Positions 47,701 through 57,631 of a stretch of DNA of 64,000 nt are shown here, in pieces (the stretch's first letter is position 1; every line of letters starts with the position of its first letter). The stretch is taken from contig NC_035174.2 in NCBI RefSeq assembly GCF_001659605.2, forward strand, positions 7,504,389-7,568,388, given 5' to 3'. The notes under the pieces were generated by a model, which saw nothing but the letters and a program-made list of their open reading frames with translations, searched no databases and was not told the DNA's origin. Both the position numbers and the translations under genes were made by a program. The DNA is from Manihot esculenta (taxonomy: Eukaryota > Streptophyta > Magnoliopsida > Malpighiales > Euphorbiaceae).

Positions 47701-48645
47701 AACAAACAACACCCAAATCATGCATACTAACTCTCAACAACTTATACAAACCATATACCAAGCATATAGGGGCCTAACAACCAGGTCAAACCCCACAAAC
47801 AACATCAAAACACATATGATCAACATAAGCTCAACTTATGGATCTACTAAAAACCATCCCATAAAACTCTCTTAAACTCTTTAAAACATGCTTAAAACAT
47901 ATGGGGAGGTGAAGATCCATGCTTACCTCTTGAAGAACGAGAGGATCGATGGTCCTAATTCGGAGATGTGGTGGAAAACGATCCAAAGTCTCCAAGTTCA
48001 CAACTTTTGCCTTCTTTGCTCAAAAACTCTAAAAACCAAGTTCAACCACATTAAAACATGCAAGATTTGAAGAAATCTCATGAAAACATCCCAAGGGAAA
48101 CAAAACCTACCTTTGACAAAAAACACAGAGCTCAAACACCCTCCATTTCCGGTCAAAGGGCTTTTATAGGTAGCCAACCGCCTCTCCTTCGGCGGCCAAA
48201 GCTGCATGCAAAACCATGCAATGTTCGGCGGCCGAACTTCACCTTCGGCGGCCGAACCTGGCAACTGTCCCCTTGGTCTTTTCCTTTTCAAAACCCAATT
48301 TCCTTTCACTTTAAAACCATAAAACACTAAAAAAAAAACATTTTAGAAAACCTTTCTCTTACCCTTCTAGGAACCTCCGACATCCTCAAATTCCAGATTC
48401 CAACGGAGATTCCGCCGGAAAGTCAGAATTTCGATGTCGGCGTCTAGCCGGGTATTACATTGGAGGTCCTGGTTGGACAAGGCATCGGCGGATACATTCC
48501 CCGCCGGGCTTGGCGAGGGGTTGAAAGGGATAGGTGGTTGATCGTTTGGAGTTGTAGGACTGAAAAAAGAGAACTGCTGCCCCTCTTGGGCAGAGCTCAG
48601 GTCGTTTGGAGTGTTAAGATTGTTGTTTTCATTGTTATTAGCCAT
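44713..48645 (-). pseudogene. gag of element B, interrupted by solo LTR 3
   Basis: Minus strand. Start MANNNENNN at 48645. Codons 1-62 run to 48460, then solo LTR 3; the frame resumes exactly at 46256 (TFALQLQNTAHWLGQ). The capsid domain is well preserved: FMMPPMAAYDGAGNP, KVFPMTLSGPARTWFNSL and FGDLAIRFISRFIAG (Retrotrans_gag). Beyond about 45126 a frameshift separates the nucleocapsid part 45065-44748, with the knuckle KYCQYHRTHGHDTNNC. Right after the final gag stop, codons KRYFP and a stop (44713-44715) are the very end of integrase, so pol was removed by deletion. Confidence 0.82.
46257..48464 (-). mobile_element. Solo LTR copy 3, nested in gag of element B, with 5-bp TSD
   Basis: The element is 46262-48459 (2198 bp), minus strand. 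Target duplication TTGGA (46257-46261 and 48460-48464) is perfect. Plus-strand ends are TGTAACGACCCGG and CCGGGTATTACA. TATA box complement of 48161-48168. Minisatellite units start GTGCCCGGCCCCC at 46893 and 46943. TTCGGCGGCCGAA-type motifs at 47350-47645 and 48185-48260. Removing the element and one TSD restores the gag reading frame. Confidence 0.92.
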
Positions 48646-48705
48646 TGTGGATCTCAGTGGGTATTGTGAGAGTGGAACTCCGGTGATGAAAAGATCTCCT
48701 TCGTT

Positions 48706-48721
48706 CCCACAGACGGCGCCA
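48706..48721 (-). other. Primer binding site of element B
   Basis: Minus-strand TGGCGCCGTCTGTGGG, two bases inside the 5' LTR; identical to that of element A. Confidence 0.65.
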
Positions 48722-48723
48722 CT

Positions 48724-49220
48724 TGATGATCTGAGATCCAGAAAATAGGATTTTACAAGAGTTCTGTAAAACTGGAAAAAGTTTAGACCTAGAGGGGAGT
48801 ATTTTTCCTTTTATATGTATTCTTTTGTCCGCTAGTGACGTGTAACAGAATGTATATCACTGGGCCACCTGTCCCTGCCGCGTTGATATGGATGTACGAG
48901 GAAATCAAATCTCTGTCCCATGCGTAACGGCCTCTGATTCTCTCCAGGTGCGCATGCGGATGGTCCCTCGTGAAGGGTGGGTAGGTCTCCTTCCTGATTC
49001 CGGGCTGAACCGGAAGATATGATATGGGCTGAACCCAGAGAGGATTTGTTCATCGGGCCTAAAGAGTTAGGCCGGCCTGATTGAGGAGATCGATGGGAGT
49101 CCGGTCTCCAGACTGAGTGGACCGGACTTGATGCGTATATGAGGCTTGAGGGCCTCTAGATAAGAGGCTGGTATCGTGGACCTGATCTCAGGTCGGGGTG
49201 AAAAAATTCAGCGGTCATCA
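48724..49220 (-). repeat. Element B 5' LTR (right)
   Basis: 497 bp, starting TGATGATCTGAGATCC and ending GCGGTCATCA. Pairs with 39044-39538. Confidence 0.88.
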
Positions 49221-51005
49221 AAAAGTAAATGAGAAAATTTAATAATGAGTTTAGTTTAATGATATGAAATCATTTTAAAAAGTCGAAAAGTATCTAGTAT
49301 GCAATTTAATTGGAGCTATTTATAAAAAAATATATATTTTATAAAAATATGATTTATTTATAAATATATATATAATTCTGCATAAAATAACTATTTTATA
49401 AAAATATATATATAATTGCAATTTTCCTCACCACTAATTCTGCATAAAATAACTATTTTATAAAAATATTATATATTTATTTATAAATATATATATATAA
49501 TACACATATTATTGACTTCAATTTAAATCAATCTCTTTACAAAAGATTTTAAAAAAATAATTTTTTTACGCGTTTTTTAATTATCTCAAAATTATTATTT
49601 ATTTTTTTATTTAATATATAAATTAATTATTATAATTATATTTAATTTTATTTTATTTTTAAAATAACAATAAATATTTAAAACATCTTTTAATATTTAA
49701 TAAAAATTAATATTTTTAAAATAGACATAATTAAAAATTTTATAAAAAATTATTTTTTTAATATATATATAAAATAAAAAAAATAAAAATTATATAACAG
49801 ATAAAATATTTTATTTTATAAATACATATTTTTTTTTTAAAAAATAAATATTAAATAACTAATTTTGTTAAAATAGTGGGAGTTCATAGTTATTTGCCCA
49901 AACTTCAATTTTGTTGGAATAAGGTGTTTGAAGATTGTGTTAATTAATTATACATTTATTTTCACTTTTAACTTACTTTGAATTAACACATTGAATTATT
50001 TTAAGAAAAAGAAAGCATTAATTATATAGTAATGCAAACTTTGGGAAGCCCGCCTTGGGCATCGTTTTTTTTCAGAGTTAGTTCTCAGATGTAGGAAGTC
50101 CGACGGTCATATTGAAAATAAGACAAAATTAACTAGAATTATAATTATTAATTATATGTTACTATAATTAAAAAAGAAAGGTGGACAATAATTTTGAGAT
50201 AACAAAAAAATGAAAGATAGAAAAAAATTATAAGACAGAGGGAAGAATGTATATTTTATATTATCAATTATAATATATCTGTGATAATTTTATTTTATAA
50301 AAGTAAAAAAATTGATTTATAATTAAATATTATTAATAAAACAATGAAAATAATAATTATGAATAAATATTACTAATAAAATTATAATTAATATATTTTA
50401 ATAGAAATTTGGTTAGTGCAGTTATCAATTTAAAGGTAACCAAACTGATAACCAAAAATAGAATATTTTTGGAATCACTAATAAAAACTGAGCTAAACAT
50501 ACCCTTACCAAAATAACCTAATTATATCAGTTTGGTTATTCAGTTATAACAGAAAAATTGTCACCCCTAGGTTTAGAATGGCCTACCATGGTTGTCAAAC
50601 GCTTTCAATTTTTTCATATTACTGATTTACTATATGCCCAATAGACATCCAAAGTAACTTTTTTATTATTTCTCTTTCCATCTCAATCAGAATTTCAATT
50701 GAATGAGTGCACATATGAACATCTTTCCTATCCTACACTTAGTAATACCTTTGTAGGCCTGACAGACCATATGCATTATTTCTACTGTCCTAAACAAGAA
50801 ATTAGGAACTTAATGTGTTGGATAAATTTGGAAAACAAACTCACTGATTGATCTTAATCTCACTACTGCTCAACAACGCAGTTAATGATTATTGTTGGAT
50901 ACTTGAATTCTGAATTCAGAGCCAGTTGTAGCAACAGTTTCAAGCCCTATATGATCCCATGATACTCAGTTGTTTCTTGTGTTTGTCATTTCTTGGTGGC
51001 CATTG
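49221..51005. other. Junction of the duplication and upstream region of GDSL copy 2
   Basis: 49221 to about 49330 is the rest of copy 1's tail (same as 54680-54790). 49330-50047 is AT-rich filler of unknown origin. 50048-50113 is a scar of an element A-type LTR end (TGTAGGAAGTCCGACGGTCAT at its right). 50114-50247 is the right half of the MITE. 50248-51005 matches the GDSL copy 1 upstream region. Confidence 0.7.
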
Positions 51006-53373
51006 ATGCTAAGCCCAATGGGAAAAGTTCTGATGTTACGCTTTATCCTTTCTATATTTTCTCTTCAGCTTTTTTACATTAGTGCTGCACATACATGGCT
51101 TGCACCAGCCTTATATGTCTTTGGTGATTCCACTGTAGACCCTGGAAACAACAATAATCTCCCAACAAGGGCTAAAGCTAATTTTCTGCCTTATGGTATT
51201 GATTTTAATAATACACCAACTGGCCGTTTCACCAATGGCATGACAATTGCAGATTGTGTTGGTAAGACCCTTTTCTTCATATACAACTCAAGGAAGTAAC
51301 TGCATTTGATCATTTCTTGATATATGGAGTATGCTTTTGTTGCAGCTACGCTTCTTGGTTTACCTTTTCCCCTAGCTTATATGAATCTTTCAGAGACGGA
51401 GAGGAGTAAGATAACAACTGGATTGAATTATGGTTCCTCTTCTTGTGGTATTCTGCCAGAAACTGGATCTTCTGAGGTAAGAAATTTTCAATTTTGCATT
51501 TCAGTAGAAAAATTAAAAAGAAAAAAAAATTAATGAATTTTTAAAGAATGAAGATGGCAGAACCTAAAGGTAAACAAGGGATTGCAGAGAGAAGAGTAAG
51601 ATTGAGAAAGTGTAGATAATATGGGATGATGAAAGCTAGCGTAGAGTGTTTTTTTTTCCTGTAGTTATGTCTCAGCAATTCAAATAAGATTCTTATATGG
51701 GAGGAGAAGCCGTTTCATGCCTTCTTTTATTCATTAATAAGAGGAAAAGAAATGTTTGATTCACTGGAAGAGGTCTGGTCTACATAATAAGTAGAGATGA
51801 AGCATGGAGGTCATGATTAGCAAATTTATCACCTGGCTTATATATAAAAAAAATCCGTGTTAATGACCTAATGGTATTCAGGAATTCATGTTGGTTTACT
51901 TATTTGGGAATTTTTTCAGGGATACTGCTTGACATTAGACAAGCAAATAGATCTTTTCAAAAGTACCACAAACAATGATATGCTAAGGGAGAACCTTGAA
52001 ATGCATCTGTCCAAGTCGATCTTCTTCATCTCAATTGGTCCTAATGACTACTTCCTGAATTATTTTAAGAATTCAAGTGATATAAGCAAGCTTTTCTCAC
52101 CAGATGAGTTTGCCAAATTCCTTATAAATGAGCTTGCCAAACGCTTGCAGGTTTTCTCTTTTTCTGTAACCCTTCTCAATGCAGCTCTTTCAATGGATCA
52201 TCTTGAATAGTAATAAAATGTAACTGTACCTCCGTGTCTTAAATGAGTTTATGGTTTGCTTGTCTTATCTTGCAGGCTTCTGATACTGATCCTTTTATTT
52301 ATTTCAAAATTTTTTTATGAATTTCAGGAAGGAAATTGTGGTGATGTAGTTATTTGAAATATGTTTTCCATTCTCATCTTTCAGTTTCTTTTCCAGTGTC
52401 ACTTTGGATAGTAATAGATCACAGCACTGATTAAATGAATAATTTAGGGTGTCCTTTTAGATGTTTGATCATGCCATAGATGACATTGATACTTGCATCC
52501 ATATAAGAATATGCAGTGTTCTCAACTAGGACATGAAAGTTCTTGGTGTTAGATGCAAAAGTTCTTTTGCCTAGAATGTCTTAAAATAGTATTACAGAAA
52601 CAATGTTGGTATGGAGCAGTAGGAAAGAATGTGAATCTGCTGTTTGATGGGATGGATATAACTTGAAATCCTCGAACACTTTTACCCAATAAGTATGCAC
52701 GATTACATGCATACGCAAAGCACACACGTTCTGCTACTTGTATAATAGAATCAATTTACTCCTTGAGTAGTTGAAGTTCATGCATGTGCAATTGTGCACG
52801 TTTCCTTCCCAATTACTTGCAGTTTAAAGAATATTTTGTCTCTTGGCAGATACTGTATGAGTTAGGCGCCAGGAAATTTTTGTTGAATGGCATTGGACCC
52901 GTAGGATGCACCCCTGGAATGATCAACTCAACTCAACATGAGGGAGAATGTGTTGAATTCATCAACAAGGTTGTGAACCTCTACAATGTGGAATTATCAA
53001 CAAAGCTGCTATGCTTGCAATCCCAACTTCCTGGTTCTTTATTCACCCACTCGGATAACTTCCGGCTTTTCCAAGATATGAAAGAAAGCCACGAAACATA
53101 CGGTAATAATCTGCCTTGTGTTCATTGTGATTTTTTTGGATTTTTCTATGGTGGTAAAGTCTCTTCTTTTCTTTCTCTTGTATTACAGGGATAACAAATA
53201 TAAATAGCACTTGCTGGATTCCAAACCAGGATCTATGTCCGGAGAGAGACAAGTATCTGTTCTTTGATGCATTCCATACAAGTGGGGGTGCTAATATGAT
53301 CCATGCAAGGCGTTGCTTCAACGAGACGTCAATATGCATTCCTCTGAATATTATGCAGCTTGCATTAGCCTAA
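51006..53373 (+). CDS. GDSL esterase/lipase, copy 2
   Basis: Direct duplicate of the gene at 35659-38029. Exons 51006-51261, 51346-51476, 51920-52150, 52850-53102 and 53189-53373; 1056 nt, 351 residues. Intron positions and most intron sequence are shared with copy 1. The SGNH motifs (FGDST, SIGPND, FFDAFH) are all present. The block II loop is one Ser longer (NYGSSSCG), which matches the usual loop length in the family. Other protein differences include GYC for GSC at the start of exon 3, GPVGC for GPLGC, and DLCPERDK for ALCLARDK near the C-terminus. Frame is intact, so both copies are potentially functional. Confidence 0.9.
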
Positions 53374-56300
53374 GCATCTTTTGGTTATTAGCTTCTTCAT
53401 GTAATTAATTTAAATCTGTCTCACTTCTTTCCGGAATTTCTCTGTGATGGAATTAAAGCCTAAGATGGATGTATGCATGCGATTTAAAAATATTACAATT
53501 GGGAAAATATTTAAAAATATTTTAAATTTAAAGAACATACCTTAAACTTTTAGAATACATTTTTCCTCAACTTTCAAGATATTGTAAGAGGATTATAATA
53601 TTATTAGTCATTAGCTTTATATTTTGGATTTTCTTTGTCATTAAAATTTAATATATTTATTTTTAATAATAATTTTTTTGGTATTCATGACGCTGCCACT
53701 TGCCGAGTTATATGATGTGATTCAATTTTATAATATTTATATAATTATAAATTTATATAGATTTTAGGTTAAACATTAGCATATTGAAAAGGCCTTCTAA
53801 TGAATTATAATAGTATGAAAAAAGCTTAATCTGATGATATGGATTCGAGTTTTCATATTTCTACTTTTTTATTAAAAAAATAATAGTGTGAAAAAGAATT
53901 TTTTGTGAATTTTATTTAATATAAATATTAATTATTATCAATTAATAATTAAAAATATATCCTATTTATCTCATAATTTTTATTCCCTTTACATTTTTAC
54001 ACATTGAAAAAATATAATTTCTTTTATTAATTTTTTAATTATTTTTTTAAAATTAAATTAAATTAAATATAATTATAATAATAAATTTATACATTAGTAT
54101 AGTCTAATAAAAAAATAAATAATAATTTTAAAATAATAAAAATAAATAAATAAAAGTTATAGATAATTACTAATTAATAGGTGTTATTTCATTAATATTA
54201 AAATTATTTTCAGAATCAAAGTTTTCGAGTTTGAATTTTAATACTATGAATTATACTAAAAAAAATAATATAATTATAGTTAAAATAATAAAAATAAGAT
54301 GTATTAAAGATATGAAAAATATTTTTTATTATTGATTATGTTTTAAATTTTTAAATTTTTTATTTTCAAAATTTAATATTTTTTCTATTTTAATTTGTAA
54401 ATATAAATGTACAAAAAATTATTAAAAAGCTAAGGCAAAAAAATTAATAATAAAAATATGCACATTAATTCTTATTTATAAATTATATGTTAATTAATAT
54501 TATGTACCTTAATATATCATATAATTTATTTTGTAGGTATTATATAATACACTATAATTATGATATTTTACACCTGAGTTGTCTCAAAAATCGAAGCCAA
54601 GGAAAAAATGGATAAAGGGAAATCAGTAAGAGAAATAAAAGGAAAAAATGAAAATAAGAAAACAAAGGTTAAAAAAAAAAGGAAAAGTAAATGAGAAAAT
54701 TTAATAATGAGTTTAGTTTAATGATATGAAATCATTTTAAAAAGTCCAAAAGTATCGAGTTCGCAATTTAATTGGAGCTATTTATAAAAAAAATTATTTT
54801 ATTGATAATCACTTAATTTTAAAATTTATTTTAATTTTATTTCAATAAAATCATTCGATTTAAATTTTATTTTAAAAAAAAATTGTTATATTATCCTTTA
54901 TTCTTATATTTTTACTTTTATTTTTTATTTTAATTTTAATTTGAAAAAATTTAAATTTGAATCACATGTTAATTTATCCAAATCTATTTAATTTGTTAGT
55001 TAAATAAAAAATTAACGTTAACCGTTACTAAGATGAGCAAGAGCTGTCATTGAAGAAAAATTATTTTTACGTACCGTTAAATAAAATTATTATATTTTAA
55101 ATAAAATTTATTAAAATTATTTATTAATTTAATTATTTTTACCTTCTATTTGTTATTATTAATTTGAAGTTTTTTAGGAAATTAATTTGAATGGTGTTAC
55201 GATGCAAATTTGACATTGAAGAAAAATTATTTTTAATTTAATTTTTTGTCATTTTATTGGTAAAAAAATTTAATTATTTTAATAATAAGAAATGAAATAC
55301 TTCCCATAATGTGATAAAAAAATATTTTAATGATACTTATATTTAAAACGCTGAATAATTAATATTGGAAAAATTTTTTTTCATATTATATTAGTGGCAA
55401 TATTTTTTTAAATAAAATAATAATTTTAAATATTGAAATAAAGGATTTTTTTTTTTTTTACTTACATCATCAAATAAACTGTGCAACTAAATCATTTTTT
55501 TTTTTAAAAAAATCTTACTCTTTAAAATTCAAGTATTTTAATATAAGAGGGACTGAAAAGTTTGAGACCTTCAATACTAGGTTGAAATGGCTTTTTTGAA
55601 ATAAAATAAAAAAAATTAAGTAATTTTATTAAAATAAATTAAAGTGGAGTTATAGATTGAAGTTGAATAAATATAGGTTAAATTAAACTGTAAATTTACC
55701 AAGAAATTTTTAAATTTGCAGGTAAATTAATTATAATTTTTTTTTTAAAAAATTATTGATATATTTTTAAAGTTTAACAACGGGTAAATACTTTGCTAAT
55801 TAATAATGGAATTTTTTTAAAAATAAAATTAATAATCTAAATTAATTCATTGGTAATGTGGATATCAGTAGTAATTAATAGTGAATATTTTTTCAAATTT
55901 ATTTATTTGTTACAAAAACTTTTTATATGTTATATTATTTATTTATTTATTTATTGTATTAAAATTAGTAGGATTCTTAAACTAAAAAGTTGGAGTTCAA
56001 TTAAATTGTTATAATTTTGAGTACAGTATTATTTAAAAAATAAAAAAAAATAAGTGTATAGTTTAGTTAGTTTATTCGGTTGAATAAAAATCAAGGTAGG
56101 TAAAATTTTGTTAGTTAAAATAATTAACCAGCATTAGGTATTATTAACAAAGGTTGTTATAAGCCGGAATTAATTTTCAATTTAAATTAGGATTTGCAAC
56201 TTAAAATCTTCGATGATTTAGTTTCACCCTTTTTAATTAATTTTTAACTGTATAATTAAGCTATTCTTAAATAATTAAATCGTCCATTAAAATCTGTAAT

Positions 56301-56995
56301 GTGAATTCCTTCCTTGAAAATTAAAATTTTGAAGTAATCATAAAAAAATAATGTGGTTATTTTGAGAACTGAAAATTCTTTTGTCATATAATTTATTGCA
56401 AATGAAGCCTATGGGTACCTGTAACTATTGAACTTTTCTGATTGATTTTTAAAAAATTATATGAATATGTTTTTTAAATGAAAAGGTAGAGAATTAGGTA
56501 AGACTCGGTCTGTTGAAGTTGGCTGTAACAATTTTTGTTAAGTAGATAGTTTCAGTTTTCAACTGCAGAGCAATTTATTTTTGGAAAAATTATTATACGG
56601 TTTCTGAATTTTTATAAAATTAATTAGTTAGTTTTTATAATTAATTAAAATGTCATTCATTACTTTAAAATATATAATTATTTTATCCTTCGTAAGGAAT
56701 TCTGCTAGTTATTTTTAAATAAAATAAGTTATATACATTCTTTTTGAAAATACATAAATAACTTTATAAATATCACTTTTGATAAAAAAAAAAAATTATA
56801 TCTACAGGACTTTATAAGTTATATATATTCTTTTCGAAAATATATAAACAACTTTATAAATATCACTACAATAAATTAAAATTTTTGTGGTGAAATTTAG
56901 TAAAAAAAATCAATACTAAAAATACATTAAATTAATTTATAGTGAATAATCGAAATTTCACTATTCAATATAAAAGAATCACCATTAAAGGTTCC
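53374..56995. other. Intergenic AT-rich DNA
   Basis: 53378-53647 is present only here, not after copy 1. To about 54790 it parallels the copy 1 tail, including the unoccupied site of element B near 54680. From there to 56995 it is strongly AT-rich with poly-T and poly-A tracts and no recognised gene. Confidence 0.55.
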
Positions 56996-57566
56996 TCAGT
57001 TGTTTTTAGGAGGGTGATTCCTAGGAGGATGGTAATCAGCGTTTAAATCTACAAAACCAGCCTCAATAAAGCTTCCCTTACTTCCTCCATTCACAGCACC
57101 ATTTTTCTTCTTCTTCTTCTCATTGTTGCCTGATTTTTCAGCCACTGCATGATTTTCAGTGCTCCATGTTTTTAAGCTCTCTGGAAGTGTTTCATTGCCT
57201 TCAATTTCTACCCTCTTGACTGTAACTTTGCTGGGAACCATTTTCCTTCCACCAATTTCATTTTTGGTACCGTACAATACCCTCTCCTAAATAACAAGAA
57301 ATCAATCAGCAACAAACAGTGAACAGAAAGATTTCTTCAAAAAAAAATGGAAACAATTAAATTAGTTACCTTCTCGGTCCAAACATCAGCAACATCTAAT
57401 GCAGATAAAGAAAAATCAGAAGAAATGCTACACAAGAAAAAATAAATGGAAACTATGGAAGAGATCTTGCATATGAATTTTCATTCTCACCTTCCTGGGA
57501 ACTTGCAGAAATGAACATAACAACTAGAAAAATACATATAAACGTCCTCGCTGACGCAGCAGCCAT
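56996..57566 (-). CDS. RGF/GOLVEN/CLEL-type peptide precursor
   Basis: Small secreted prepropeptide, 130 residues. Exons on the minus strand: 57566-57491, 57395-57370 (only 26 bp) and 57286-56996. Signal peptide MAAASARTFICIFLVVMF, then about SASSQEG. The middle is variable and Lys/Glu-rich, with the family string IGGRKM. The protein ends in the 13-residue motif DYHPPRNHPPKNN (57037-56999) right before the TGA. This matches the RGF/GLV/CLEL mature-peptide pattern: Asp-Tyr for tyrosine sulfation by TPST, hydroxylatable prolines, and a terminal HPPxNN. Family peptides act through RGFR/RGI receptor kinases in root meristem maintenance and gravitropism. A TATA box lies about 60 bp upstream. The specific paralogue cannot be named. 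Confidence 0.9.
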
Positions 57567-57623
57567 TTCCCTGTTCAGATTCAGACAGCAGAAAAGTGAA
57601 ATAAATGAAAGCAGACAGTCAGA

Positions 57624-57631
57624 GATTTATA
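57624..57631 (-). promoter_or_regulatory. TATA box of the peptide precursor gene
   Basis: Minus-strand TATAAATC (complement of 57624-57631), 58 bp before the ATG at 57566. This predicts a very short 5' UTR of roughly 25-35 nt. Confidence 0.5.

Larger units (their letters stand above)
39044..49220 (-). mobile_element. Element B: non-autonomous Tat-type Ty3/gypsy retrotransposon lacking pol
   Basis: 10.2 kb including nested solo LTR 3; minus strand. LTRs 39044-39538 (495 bp) and 48724-49220 (497 bp) start TGATGAT and end ATCA. Flanks GAAAG / AAAAG are a probable TSD with one change; the empty site survives at about 54680 in the duplicated copy. Order on the minus strand: 5' LTR, PBS, gag, zinc-knuckle region, last codons of integrase, tandem repeats, antisense gene, PPT, 3' LTR. 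Protease, RT, RNase H and integrase core are absent, so it would depend on proteins from another element. A TATA box (complement of TCCTTTTATATG) sits in each LTR near 39128 and 48808. Confidence 0.88.
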
